Counted from the first letter of the stretch, positions 1 to 7,581 are shown. The stretch is DNA of 13,315 nt from Gammaproteobacteria bacterium (GCA_020444765.1 JAGRHW010000054.1:1-13315); one strand, 5' to 3'. The notes: a model not told the origin generated them from the sequence alone. Numbers and translations are program-made.

Positions 1-1000
1 CGATGATGATGTAAAACACCAGCAGCGCCATCAGCAGTTCGAAGCGGCTCAGCTCAAAACTTGCGATCCATTCCGCCAGCGATCGGGGCAGGCCTGTATA
101 ACCCATCGACAGCGAGAGGAATGAGGCGCCCATAAGGATCAATGCAATCATGGCGGATGTGCGTACCGCGCCAAGCGTGCTTTCGGTAAAGGTGTGCAGG
201 TTCATCGAGCCCTGCAACGTCGCCAGCACCAGCGCGCCGATCACGCCGAAGGCGGCGGCTTCGGTCGCGGTGGCGATGCCGGTATACATCGAGCCGATAA
301 CGAACAGGATCAGCAGGATGACGGGGATCAGGAATTTCGAGGCGGCGAGTTTTTCGCTGAAGCTGCTGCCGGCTTCCTGCTCGATGCTATTGTCCTTGTT
401 GAACAGCGCCCAGATAACCACATACAGCATAAACAGCGAGGCGAGCAGAATACCCGGCAGGATACCGGCCAGAAACAGTTTCGAGATCGACTCATTGATC
501 GACACCCCGTAGACGATCAGGGTCAGCGACGGCGGTATCATCAGGCCGAGCGTCGCGGCGCCGGCGAGTGTGCCGATAATCAGTTTGTCCGGATAATTGC
601 GCTTTTTCAGTTCCGGGATGGAAATCTTGCCGACGGTCGTGAGCGTGGCGGCGGACGAGCCGGAAACCGCCGCGAAAATAGTGCAACCGACGATATTCGA
701 GTGCAGCAGGCCGCCGGGCAAGTGGCTCATCCAGGGCGCGAGACCTTTGAACATATCCTCCGACAAACGGGTCCGGTAGAGAATCTCACCCATCCAGATA
801 AACATCGGCAGGGCGATCAGCGACCAGCTGGTCGAGGAGGCCCAGATAACCGTCAGCATGGCGTCGCCGGCCGGCCGCGAGGTGAACAGCTCGATGCCGA
901 CCACGGCTACGCCCATTAAGGCAAGCCCGACCCAGACGCCGGTGCCAAGCAGCAGAAACAGAATGAACAAAAACAGAACGGTCAGTTCAATATGTTCCAT
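1..1000 (-). CDS. dctM: TRAP transporter large permease DctM (3' part cut by window edge)
   Basis: Large membrane subunit of a tripartite ATP-independent periplasmic (TRAP) transporter, which uses an ion gradient to import an organic-acid-like solute delivered by the DctP binder. Reading the minus strand from the ATG at 998-1000 gives 333 complete codons with no stop before the window edge. The start is MEHIELTVLFLFILF, followed by repeated hydrophobic segments. Conserved DctM stretches include ALPMFIWMGEI (about 64-74), FAAVSGSSAATL (about 109-120) and GLMIPPSLTLIVYG (about 152-165). Family members are about 425-440 residues, so roughly the last 100 are outside the window. The start lies 10 nt after the dctQ stop, so the two are almost certainly co-transcribed. 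The ribosome site is weak (AGG about 8 nt ahead). The transported substrate cannot be read from this subunit. Confidence 0.93.
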   Translation of the reverse strand, partial: MEHIELTVLFLFILFLLLGTGVWVGLALMGVAVVGIELFTSRPAGDAMLTVIWASSTSWSLIALPMFIWMGEILYRTRLSEDMFKGLAPWMSHLPGGLLHSNIVGCTIFAAVSGSSAATLTTVGKISIPELKKRNYPDKLIIGTLAGAATLGLMIPPSLTLIVYGVSINESISKLFLAGILPGILLASLFMLYVVIWALFNKDNSIEQEAGSSFSEKLAASKFLIPVILLILFVIGSMYTGIATATEAAAFGVIGALVLATLQGSMNLHTFTESTLGAVRTSAMIALILMGASFLSLSMGYTGLPRSLAEWIASFELSRFELLMALLVFYIII

Positions 1001-1010
1001 AAGCGCCTGC

Positions 1011-1517
1011 TCAGGCCTCGTCCGCCAGCGGTTCCGTAAACGGAAACCGGCCGCTGAGCAGCCAGTACAGCCGTTCGGCCAGCACCAGAAACAGGCAGAG
1101 AGTGCCGGTGCAGACGATCAACAGCTGCGGAATCCATAGCGGCGTTGCATCCTGTCCCTGGGAAACTTCGTGGAATTTGAAGGACCAGTAAGTCATCTTG
1201 CAGGCGTAGTAAAAGAAATACCCGGCCAGCCCGGTGCCGATGACATGGCACCACAATTCCAGGGCGAAATGCAGCCGCCTGGACAGATTGAGAAACAGCG
1301 ACACGCGGATATGCGCGTTGTGATGCATGGCATGGCTCAGTCCGTAAAACGAGGCACCGGCCATGCAATAACCGCCGTAGTTGGTCACGCCCGGGGTTGC
1401 AAAACCGAACAGCCGGCCGAACACCTGAACGACGATCAGCAACAGAATCAGGATCAGAAAACCCGAAGCGATCCAGCCGCAGGCGGTAAACAGTCGGGCG
1501 AATTTGCTTTCAGGCAT
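1011..1517 (-). CDS. dctQ: TRAP transporter small permease DctQ
   Basis: Small membrane subunit (168 aa) of the TRAP transporter. It forms the membrane complex with DctM. The sequence shows about four hydrophobic segments: roughly residues 15-38, 46-64, 88-107 and 126-152. It carries the DctQ-typical patch HIRVSLFLNLS (about 69-79) and a loop ending in TPLWIPQL before the last segment. Length and layout are normal for the family. It begins with ATG at 1515-1517, 53 nt after the dctP stop, with only a weak Shine-Dalgarno. A hairpin occupies that gap (see separate entry), which would allow more DctP than DctQ/M to be made. The protein is poorly conserved in the family, so the call rests on topology, the patch named and its position between dctP and dctM. 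Confidence 0.9.
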   Translation of the reverse strand: MPESKFARLFTACGWIASGFLILILLLIVVQVFGRLFGFATPGVTNYGGYCMAGASFYGLSHAMHHNAHIRVSLFLNLSRRLHFALELWCHVIGTGLAGYFFYYACKMTYWSFKFHEVSQGQDATPLWIPQLLIVCTGTLCLFLVLAERLYWLLSGRFPFTEPLADEA

Positions 1518-1528
1518 GTCAGGGCATC

Positions 1529-1559
1529 CGAAGCCGGCAACCGGGGGCGGCCGGCTTCG
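1529..1559 (-). promoter_or_regulatory. Intercistronic hairpin between dctP and dctQ
   Basis: A perfect inverted repeat: CGAAGCCGGC at 1529-1538 pairs with its complement at 1550-1559, leaving an 11-nt loop. It fills most of the 53-nt gap between the dctP stop and the dctQ start. There is no T-run, so it is unlikely to be a full terminator. A stem here would protect the 3' end of a dctP message or partly stop transcription, giving excess binding protein over membrane subunits. The structure is seen directly; the role is inferred. Confidence 0.6.
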
Positions 1560-1570
1560 TCAGCGTCGAC

Positions 1571-2545
1571 TTACTGCTTGTAAGCGTCCAGAATCGCGGC
1601 GCCGGCGTCACCGGCCGCCGCCTTCCACTCATCGGTCATGACTACGCCGATTTCTTTCAGATCCTGTTGTAATTGATCACCGGCGGGCGCGGTTTTCATA
1701 CCGTTGGCGGCCAGCTGCGTGACATACCAGTCGGCAAGCTGGTTGGATTTGGCGGTACCGGCCTTTTCCGCCAGCATGGCGAGGCCTTTGACAATGTTGC
1801 GCGTTGCCTCGTCAAGCCCGTCCCAGGCGTCCTTGTTGACGAACACGTAGTTGCGCGGCAGCCAGGCGTTGACGTCGTAGAAGTTGGTCAGATGTTCCCA
1901 GACTTTCTGGTCGTAACCGGTGGAACCGGATGAAATCATGGATTCCACCACGCCGGTCGCCAGCGCCTGTGACAGCTCGGCCGCTTCCACCTGAACCGGC
2001 TGCATGCCCATCAGTTCCGCGAGTCTCGCAGTGGCAGCGTTGTAGGCCCGGAACTTGACGCCCTTGGCGTCCGCTTTGGAATCGACATCCTTTTTGAAAT
2101 ACAAGCCTTGACCCGGCCACGGTACTGAATAGAGCAAGACGAGGTTGTCTTTGGCGAGGGCTTTTTCAAGTTCGGGTTTGGCTTTTTCCCAGAGCTTGAT
2201 GGAGTCCTCGAAGGAGGTTGCGAGGAATGGTACCGAATCGAATCCGTACACCGGGTTGTCGTTGGCGTGAGCCGACAGCAGTCGTTCGCCGATCTGCGCC
2301 TGGCCGGTTTGCACCGCACGTTTTATTTCCGCGCCGCCGAACAGCGAGCCGCCGCCATGCACGACGATCTCCAGTTTGCCGCCGGTCGCCAGCGTGACCG
2401 CCTCGGCGAAGTCCTTGCCGTTTTGTGTATGAAAGTTACCGTCCGAGTAAGCCATCGGCATGTCCCATTTTTCCGCGAGAACGACGGGACTGGCGATGAG
2501 TAGTGAAAGCGTGGAGGCGGCGATGGCCGTCAATTTTCTGATCAT
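1571..2545 (-). CDS. dctP: TRAP transporter periplasmic substrate-binding protein DctP
   Basis: Periplasmic solute receptor of the TRAP system, 324 aa from the chosen start. The reading frame could open further upstream (to 2608). The ATG at 2543-2545 is preferred because AGAGG stands 9 nt ahead of it and because the protein then begins with a normal signal peptide: MIRK, a hydrophobic stretch, and a likely cut after VVLA near residue 24. The mature part has the DctP-family order: an early GGKLEIVVHGGGSLFGG region (about 55-71), then GVKFRAYN with the conserved arginine at about 166 that usually salt-bridges a substrate carboxylate, then AELSQALATGVVE (about 185-197). This points to a carboxylate-type ligand but does not identify it. 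It is followed by dctQ and dctM, and preceded by a racemase-family gene 93 nt upstream. Confidence 0.94.
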   Translation of the reverse strand: MIRKLTAIAASTLSLLIASPVVLAEKWDMPMAYSDGNFHTQNGKDFAEAVTLATGGKLEIVVHGGGSLFGGAEIKRAVQTGQAQIGERLLSAHANDNPVYGFDSVPFLATSFEDSIKLWEKAKPELEKALAKDNLVLLYSVPWPGQGLYFKKDVDSKADAKGVKFRAYNAATARLAELMGMQPVQVEAAELSQALATGVVESMISSGSTGYDQKVWEHLTNFYDVNAWLPRNYVFVNKDAWDGLDEATRNIVKGLAMLAEKAGTAKSNQLADWYVTQLAANGMKTAPAGDQLQQDLKEIGVVMTDEWKAAAGDAGAAILDAYKQ

Positions 2546-2638
2546 TCCGATGTACCTCTTGCCGATTTTGAAGGGTTGGAGGGAGTTCGCCGAAACATGG
2601 TTGATCAAATGCCGGGTCGAGTCAAGAATCGGGATCGA

Positions 2639-3310
2639 TCAGGCTCCGGCCAGCCAGTTGAGCGTGTCGACCAGATCGTAGACCGGAAGTCCGCTACGCT
2701 TGCGCAAAGAAGGTTTGTAGGGCGACAGATTGGTGCACTCAAGCAACAGGCAGCGCAGGTCCGGATGGTTCGTGGTCAACGCATCGGCCGCCTGCAAAAC
2801 GTCCGCCAGAGCGAGCACCGGGTTGAGGGCTTCCTCATCATTGCTGATGACGCGGTGCAGCTCCCGGCCGTTCTCGATGCCGGCGACGGCAAGTTGCCGG
2901 GAGTGATTTCCGCAAAAATGCTCCGGCGTGAGTTTGCGGCTGTCGAAGGTCAACACACCGATGGCCGAATCGCCGCCGTGCAGCGTTCGCAGCAAGGGGA
3001 TCAGGGCCAGTGATGAGGCGATAAACGGCACGCCGAGCCGGGCCTGAACGCGGCTCTGTACCGGCCCGAGAAAACCGCAACTGGTGGTAATCAGCCCGGC
3101 GCCGCGCGACTCCAGCCCGATGGCCGCCTGCAGAATCTCCTCGACGAGATCCATCGCGATCGTCGGGCCGACAATATTGCCGACACGGCTTTTTTCCAGT
3201 TTGACGTAATCCACCTTGCCGCGAAAACTCGCCGGATTGCCGATGTCGCCGACCAGCCGCGGAAAGCGCGTGTTGAGCATGATAACGCCGGTTGTCTTCA
3301 TGGTGTTCAT
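2639..3310 (-). CDS. Aspartate/glutamate racemase family protein
   Basis: A 223-aa member of the Asp/Glu/hydantoin racemase superfamily, whose enzymes use two cysteines for cofactor-free racemisation or related C-C chemistry (for example maleate isomerase or arylmalonate decarboxylase). Both expected cysteines are visible: C78 in ITTSCGFL and C192 in LLECTNLSP. The N-terminal part has a LVGDIGNPASF segment typical of the 'aspartate/glutamate racemase family' subgroup of unknown substrate. The ATG at 3308-3310 overlaps the upstream permease stop (ATGA), indicating translational coupling. A second possible start (MKTTG) lies three codons in. With a TRAP transporter directly downstream, the enzyme may act on the imported solute or its product. 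The precise reaction is unknown. Confidence 0.88.
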   Translation of the reverse strand: MNTMKTTGVIMLNTRFPRLVGDIGNPASFRGKVDYVKLEKSRVGNIVGPTIAMDLVEEILQAAIGLESRGAGLITTSCGFLGPVQSRVQARLGVPFIASSLALIPLLRTLHGGDSAIGVLTFDSRKLTPEHFCGNHSRQLAVAGIENGRELHRVISNDEEALNPVLALADVLQAADALTTNHPDLRCLLLECTNLSPYKPSLRKRSGLPVYDLVDTLNWLAGA

Positions 3311-4179
3311 CCTGATCTGTGGCGCCGCAACGGTTTGTAAAACGCGATCAGCATACCGGCGATGACCAGGTAAAGCCCGATATATTCGGCGGTACTCGTC
3401 TGGTAGTCGATAACCCGGCCGGCGATCACGGGTACGCCGGCCGGCACCATGGCTGTAAAAAGCGTATCGAGTTGCGGGCCGAGAACCCGTACCGTATGAC
3501 CGTACAAAAACAGCGCAAGCAAACCGACCATCAAACCCTGATAGACCAGTTGCAAGGCCAGCATGTCCGGTGAGCCGGCCGGTAAATCACGCGCAAGAAA
3601 ATACCACACGAGATAAGGCGAAGACCCCAGGCTTGCATAAAAAACGGCCTCGGCGGGTGGAACCTGCCAGCGACGAATGGCGATCGCGTACAGCGCCCAA
3701 AGCAGGGCGCCGATAAAGAAACATAAATCGCCGAGCAGGTAAATCAGCGCAAACCCGTCATCGCTCCAGATAATACCTACTGCCGCCAGAATACACGACA
3801 GCGCGATCCAGTGATCCGCCTCGACGGCCTGGCCGAGCAGAGGGCGGCTCAACAGACCGATCAATACCGGCACCAGCCCGAGCGAAATGGCCGCGCCGTG
3901 CGTAACCGGCGCAAATTGCAAGCCGGCAATATTGATCAGCGTAAAGGGCGCCCCGGCAAACGCTGTTATCGCCAGCATGTGCAGCCAGCGGACGGTTCGC
4001 CCCTCGCGCAACGTCCAGATCAGCCACGGTACGGCGATTAACAGCGTACCGATAAAACGCACTGCCGTCAGGTCCAGGCTGGTCCAGCTTTCGCGGATGG
4101 CCAGCACCGACAGGGAGCCGTGCGCACCCCAGATCAACACGCTCAAAAGGCCGGACATCACGGCGAGAAAAATCTGCAA
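3307..4179 (-). CDS. DMT superfamily (EamA-like) permease
   Basis: Inner-membrane permease of the drug/metabolite transporter superfamily, about 290 aa with around ten hydrophobic segments in two EamA-like halves. The first half ends near the VGIIWSDDGFALIYLLGD region; the second begins with FFIGALLWALYAIAIRRW and ends in IGLYLVIAGMLIAFY followed by a basic tail (KPLRRHR). Proteins of this kind export amino acids, nucleotides or other metabolites; the substrate is not evident. The start is uncertain. A TTG at 4177-4179 has GGGAG 5 nt upstream and is chosen; an ATG at 4156-4158 lacks a ribosome site, and another TTG lies at 4204-4206. Its stop overlaps the start of the racemase-family gene, so it probably heads the operon that continues into the TRAP genes. 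It is divergent from the metallo-hydrolase gene. Confidence 0.87.
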   Translation of the reverse strand: MQIFLAVMSGLLSVLIWGAHGSLSVLAIRESWTSLDLTAVRFIGTLLIAVPWLIWTLREGRTVRWLHMLAITAFAGAPFTLINIAGLQFAPVTHGAAISLGLVPVLIGLLSRPLLGQAVEADHWIALSCILAAVGIIWSDDGFALIYLLGDLCFFIGALLWALYAIAIRRWQVPPAEAVFYASLGSSPYLVWYFLARDLPAGSPDMLALQLVYQGLMVGLLALFLYGHTVRVLGPQLDTLFTAMVPAGVPVIAGRVIDYQTSTAEYIGLYLVIAGMLIAFYKPLRRHRSG

Positions 4180-4283
4180 GACAACTCCCGGGAGGAAAAA
4201 GTTCAAATACGCAAGCCCACATCATACAATGCCGCAAGCGCATCCGCGCCATTCCGATTCGCGACAACACCGGACAAACCGCC

Positions 4284-5177
4284 ATGCCCGCAAATTCCAC
4301 AGGAAACGAATTCACCGTCACACTGCTCGGCACCGGCTGCCCGGCCGCCAGCGAACGCCGCTTCGGGCCGTCTGCCCTGGTGCAAATGGGCGGCAGGAAT
4401 ATTCTCGTCGACGCGGGCTCCGGCGTCACGCAACGACTCGCCGCGCTCGGCCTGAGCGGCGCCGATATCGATGCGCTGCTGATCACCCACCTGCACACCG
4501 ATCATGTTATTGACCTTTATCAGCTGATCATCTCCAGCTGGCACAAAAGCCGCGACCGCAAGTGGATGATTTACGGACCTCGGGGATTCAACCGTTTTGT
4601 AGAAAATACAATGCAACTCTGGCAAAAAGAGCGAGAACTGCGCATAAAATTCGAGCAACGCACCAGCACCGTCGCGTTCGATATCGAGGTAATCGAACTC
4701 AATAATGAAGAGCCGCTCGAATTTGGCGAAGGACTTGTAAAGCCGGTACTGGTCGAACATAAACCCGTCGTCCCGGCCTGGGGGTTCAGCTTTGCTTATC
4801 AGGGCCGCAAGGCTGTCATCTCCGGCGACACCCGCTACTGCGAAAACCTGATCCACGCGGCGCAAAATGCCGACCTGCTCGTGCACGAAGTGTTCGTCCA
4901 CGACGGCATGGAAGTCACCGGCACCCGAACCGCCAAAGGCCTCAAAGCCGTCGCCTCCTATCACACGCTCTCTACCGAAGTCGGCCAGGTCGCAGCCGCC
5001 GCCAACGCCCGCGCCCTGTGCCTCACGCACCTCGTGCCGCCCGACGCCGATACCACCAAACTGATAACGCAAGCCGCAAAAAGTTACTCCGGCCCGGTGA
5101 TCGTGGGCGAGGACCTGATGACATTTGATTTGCTGACGCGGGTGGCTAGGAAGGGGGAGGTTACGTTTGGGTTTTGA
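4284..5177 (+). CDS. MBL-fold metallo-hydrolase, RNase Z-like
   Basis: A 297-aa hydrolase of the metallo-beta-lactamase fold, closest in layout to RNase Z/arylsulfatase-type enzymes. Visible metal-site motifs are THLHTDH at 68-74 (two-zinc signature), H159 in VEHKP, SGDT at 180-183, and a late histidine in LTHL at 247-250. The N-terminal LLGTGCP (about 14-20) and LVDAGSG (41-47) are the usual first strands. A YHTLSTEVG stretch (226-234) matches the region that in RNase Z precedes the last metal ligand. It may be a tRNA 3' endonuclease, but many such proteins are sulfatases, cyclic-nucleotide phosphodiesterases or of unknown substrate. It stands alone, with about 100 nt to the divergent permease and a convergent AraC gene on the other side. 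No strong Shine-Dalgarno is visible before the ATG. Confidence 0.9.
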   Translation: MPANSTGNEFTVTLLGTGCPAASERRFGPSALVQMGGRNILVDAGSGVTQRLAALGLSGADIDALLITHLHTDHVIDLYQLIISSWHKSRDRKWMIYGPRGFNRFVENTMQLWQKERELRIKFEQRTSTVAFDIEVIELNNEEPLEFGEGLVKPVLVEHKPVVPAWGFSFAYQGRKAVISGDTRYCENLIHAAQNADLLVHEVFVHDGMEVTGTRTAKGLKAVASYHTLSTEVGQVAAAANARALCLTHLVPPDADTTKLITQAAKSYSGPVIVGEDLMTFDLLTRVARKGEVTFGF

Positions 5178-5333
5178 ACGTCCTAGGATAATGCGAAGTT
5201 TTATTCCGCGGATGCAGAACGCAGTGTCATCAAGATTAAAATAATATACAAAAGCAGAAATTGTGAGCGCAAAGATCGATGGGGATAAGCGAGGCCGGGT
5301 CACGTAATAAAGCAGGAACCGATAGGAAGCCGC

Positions 5334-6071
5334 TCAACGCAAACGAATCGGCGCCTGACCAAACTGGCTGTGAAAAGCGCGATTCAATGCTTCCCCTGAG
5401 CCATAGCCGTAACGCCGTGCGACGGTCTGGATGCGTTCGCCGCGTTCGACGTCCTGGCGCGCGAGTATCATGCGCCAGCGTCTGAGATAGGCTTGCGGTG
5501 TTTCGCCCACCCGTTGCAGAAACAGTTCGGCGAACCGACTAATTGACAGGCCTGCAGTACTGGCCATGTCCTCGTTTTTCCAGCGTTTGCCGGGCGCTTC
5601 GTGGATGGCCACGATGGCGCGGCTGAGTCGCGCGTCCGCCAGGCCGCCGAGCAGGCCGACGCTGGTTTTGCCTTCTTCTATCTGATTGCGCAGCAAATGC
5701 ACGATCAACACTTCGCCCAGTCGGTTGAGTACGGCGCTGGCGCCACAGCGCGCTGCGTCGGCTTCGGCGCGGATGAGCTGCACCAGCATCAGCATTTGAT
5801 TATCACCGGCAACGGGCAGGTCAACGCGCTCGGGCAGTGCGGCGAACAGGGGGTTATCGCTGCCTCCCCATTCGGTCCAGGCGCAGAACAGAACGGCCTC
5901 GTGTTGCCCGGGGTCAGGTTCGATGCTGCTGCGCGGGGAAAGCAGGATTCGGCAGGGAAGGGCGTTCAGGGTATTTTCAAACACGATCAGATTGGCGTGT
6001 TCCTGGTCCGCCGGGATGACGCGCAACGAGAAGCGGGAAATAAGGGCTGACAGGCGGTCGTATCGGGACAT
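5334..6071 (-). CDS. AraC-family transcriptional regulator
   Basis: DNA-binding regulator, 245 aa. The C-terminal hundred residues form the AraC double helix-turn-helix: the first helix-turn-helix lies near MASTAGLSISRFAELF (169-184), followed by GETPQAYLRRWRM, and the second near IQTVARRYGYGSGEALNRAF (214-233), ending GQAPIRLR. The N-terminal half looks like a short cupin_6-type sensor domain (the RclR-like group), and LLGGLADARLSRAI (140-153) is the usual linker signature. Family members are often near 300 aa, so the sensor part is shorter than usual. The gene is divergent from a peroxiredoxin-like gene with an 87-bp shared region containing an inverted repeat, so it probably controls that gene, perhaps in response to oxidant or electrophile stress. 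The pairing is inferred from arrangement. Confidence 0.92.
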   Translation of the reverse strand: MSRYDRLSALISRFSLRVIPADQEHANLIVFENTLNALPCRILLSPRSSIEPDPGQHEAVLFCAWTEWGGSDNPLFAALPERVDLPVAGDNQMLMLVQLIRAEADAARCGASAVLNRLGEVLIVHLLRNQIEEGKTSVGLLGGLADARLSRAIVAIHEAPGKRWKNEDMASTAGLSISRFAELFLQRVGETPQAYLRRWRMILARQDVERGERIQTVARRYGYGSGEALNRAFHSQFGQAPIRLR

Positions 6072-6084
6072 ATCGTGGTTATAG

Positions 6085-6107
6085 TCAGATAATTCGGATT
6101 TATCTGA
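6085..6107. promoter_or_regulatory. Inverted-repeat operator candidate between araC-type regulator and peroxiredoxin gene
   Basis: A perfect 8-bp inverted repeat, TCAGATAA / TTATCTGA, separated by 7 bp and centred at 6096 in the 87-bp divergent region. It lies directly upstream of a TATAAC-like -10 (about 6126-6131) for the peroxiredoxin gene and covers the place where a -35 box would sit; no good -35 is seen. This fits binding by a regulator, either the AraC protein encoded next door or another dimeric factor. AraC proteins more often use direct repeats, so the identity of the binder is open. Confidence 0.5.
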
Positions 6108-6158
6108 TTTTATATCCTGTTAGGCTATAACTCAATTTCAATCGACAGGATAGCCATC

Positions 6159-6695
6159 ATGCTGATGCCACGGCAAAAAACACCTGACCTGAGTGTTCGA
6201 ACGCTTGAACATGGCGACTTTGATCTTGCTACTGAAGCCTCGCAGCGTGGTACCGTGATCTGCTTTTATCGCGGTTTGCATTGCCCGATTTGCGCCAATT
6301 ACCTGAAGGATTTCGAGCGCCAGGTGCCGGAGTTTGATAAGCGCGGTGTAAATGCCATCGCCATCAGTTCGGACGACAAGGAGCGCACGCGTGCAATGGC
6401 GGAGAAAATCGGCGCCACTCAGCTGCGGTTTGGCTATGGCCTGAGCCTTGCCAAGGCGCGGGAATGGGGTTTGTATATTTCAACCTCGCGCGGCAAGACA
6501 TCGATCGGGATTGAAGAGCCCGCCTTGTTCTCGGAGCCGGGCCTGTTTATGGTGACGCCACAGCAGACCTTGTATTACGGATCGGTGCAGACCATGCCGT
6601 TTGTACGACCGCACTTTTCCGAGCTGGTGGCAGCACTGGATTTTGCAATCGCCAATGATTATCCGGCCAGAGGGGAATATACGGGAGCGGTGTAA
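6159..6695 (+). CDS. Peroxiredoxin-like (AhpC/TSA-type) thioredoxin-fold protein
   Basis: A 178-aa thioredoxin-fold protein of the 'peroxiredoxin-like' AhpC/TSA group. The active-site region FYRGLHCPICANYL (36-49) holds C42 and C45 in a CPIC arrangement, like a redox-active CxxC rather than the single peroxidatic cysteine of classical AhpC. It is followed by the expected ISSDDKERT segment (69-77) and SEPGLFMVTPQQTLYYGSVQ (125-144). It probably reduces peroxides or protein disulfides in the cytoplasm. The ATG at 6159 is preferred over the ATG two codons later because AGGAT lies about 7 nt before it. It is divergent from the AraC-type regulator and ends convergent with the modA operon, with a hairpin between. 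The physiological substrate is unknown. Confidence 0.88.
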   Translation: MLMPRQKTPDLSVRTLEHGDFDLATEASQRGTVICFYRGLHCPICANYLKDFERQVPEFDKRGVNAIAISSDDKERTRAMAEKIGATQLRFGYGLSLAKAREWGLYISTSRGKTSIGIEEPALFSEPGLFMVTPQQTLYYGSVQTMPFVRPHFSELVAALDFAIANDYPARGEYTGAV

Positions 6696-6771
6696 TTTGC
6701 CAAAGGTCGGTGTCGGTATTGGATTTGTTGAGTGACTGTAAACCGGATGGCTTGCCTTACCCGCTGGCTGG

Positions 6772-6796
6772 ATTCCCGACAGGAGCGGTCGGGAAT
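6772..6796. terminator. 9-bp hairpin between convergent peroxiredoxin and modA genes
   Basis: ATTCCCGAC at 6772-6780 and its exact complement at 6788-6796 enclose a 7-nt loop. It sits in the 121-bp gap between two genes that end facing each other, so it could act as a two-way terminator, although neither side has a clear T-run. The ATTCCC...GGGAAT ends resemble small dispersed repeats known in several proteobacteria (for example the neisserial dRS3 type). It may therefore be a copy of a genome-wide repeat. Confidence 0.5.
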
Positions 6797-6816
6797 GACG
6801 GGTGAAAGGGTATCAG

Positions 6817-7581
6817 CTATTCGCCGGATGTGGCATAACCATAGTGATGAATGATTTTTTTGGCATCATCACTTCGCAAAAACGCCAGAAAATCCAGCGC
6901 GACCTGGTTATTCACGCCTTTCTCTAACAGCACGGCGTCCTGATTGATCGGGGTGTAGTGTTGTTCAGGGACAACCCAGAAGGATCCGGTTTCTTCATTG
7001 ATGACCTGTGACAGGGAAACAAAGCCGACGGTGGCATTCCCGGTATAGACGAATTGATAAGTCTGAATGAGATTATCGCCAAGGACCAGTTTGTTTTCCA
7101 GGTCGGCGTAGAGACCCAACGATTTGAGTATCTCGATCGTCGCTTCACCGTAGGGCGCAGTCTTTGGGTTCGCCAGGGCAAGTTTGTCAACGGCCGGCAT
7201 TAATTGTTTGATCATTTCCTCCTGATCCGGCAGGCTTTTGTCCATGCTGAATAAAGCGACTTTACCTTTTGCGTAGGTGAATATGGAGTCGGGAACGGCC
7301 TTGCCTTTTTCTGACAACATGGCCGGGTGTTTGGAGTCGGCTGCAAGAAACACTTCAAAAGGTGCGTCATGCAGGATCTGCGCGTAGAGCTTGCCGGTGG
7401 AGCCATAGCTGATAACTACCGTGTGCCCGGTGCTCTCTTCAAAGCTGGCGGCAAGATCTTTCGCGGTCTTCGTGAAATTACCCGCCACGGCGATCATGGC
7501 GCTTCCGGCAACAGCCTCAAGGCTGAGGCACAGCAAAACAATGGCAAGTGTCGTTTGAGCCAGACGATATATTCGCAACAT
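6817..7581 (-). CDS. modA: Molybdate-type ABC transporter substrate-binding protein ModA
   Basis: Periplasmic binder for molybdate or tungstate, 254 aa. The ATG at 7579-7581 is chosen over an in-frame TTG four codons upstream because GGAG lies 6 nt before it. A signal peptide is clear: MLRIYR, a hydrophobic core, and a cut near AVAG at about 23-26. ModA hallmarks follow: AVAGNFTKTAKDLA (31-44), SYGSTGKLYAQI (58-69), APFEVFLAADSKHP (73-86), and a late TGNATVGFVSLSQV segment. It is the last gene of the NifA-type operon, 12 nt after the bolA-family stop. Nitrogenase needs molybdenum for FeMo-cofactor, which explains the placement. No modB or modC lies in the window, so it must use a permease encoded elsewhere or lie away from the main mod operon. 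Close relatives may bind other oxyanions. Confidence 0.9.
   Translation of the reverse strand: MLRIYRLAQTTLAIVLLCLSLEAVAGSAMIAVAGNFTKTAKDLAASFEESTGHTVVISYGSTGKLYAQILHDAPFEVFLAADSKHPAMLSEKGKAVPDSIFTYAKGKVALFSMDKSLPDQEEMIKQLMPAVDKLALANPKTAPYGEATIEILKSLGLYADLENKLVLGDNLIQTYQFVYTGNATVGFVSLSQVINEETGSFWVVPEQHYTPINQDAVLLEKGVNNQVALDFLAFLRSDDAKKIIHHYGYATSGE

Noticed and set aside
194..919. 241-codon open frame on the plus strand
   Set aside because: Antisense to dctM. Composition is rich in R, Q, G and D with no hydrophobic or domain pattern.
2546..2608. Upstream extension of DctP
   Set aside because: It would bury the signal peptide 21 residues inside the protein. The ATG at 2545 has a Shine-Dalgarno and a normal signal sequence.
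2546..2638. Promoter or terminator between the racemase-family gene and dctP
   Set aside because: Only short palindromic words (such as GATCGATC) were seen, with no convincing -35/-10 pair or stem-loop.
3758..4498. 246-codon minus-strand frame across the permease and hydrolase starts
   Set aside because: Out of frame with both real genes and spans two well-supported divergent genes.
4203..5303. Long 366-codon open frame on the minus strand
   Set aside because: It is antisense to the metallo-hydrolase gene, whose metal motifs are clear. The translated product has no recognisable domain, and long antisense frames are common in GC-rich genes.
5178..5333. Possible terminator or small gene in the convergent hydrolase/AraC gap
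   Set aside because: I found no stem longer than about five pairs with a T-run and no small frame with a ribosome site; nothing supportable is seen there.
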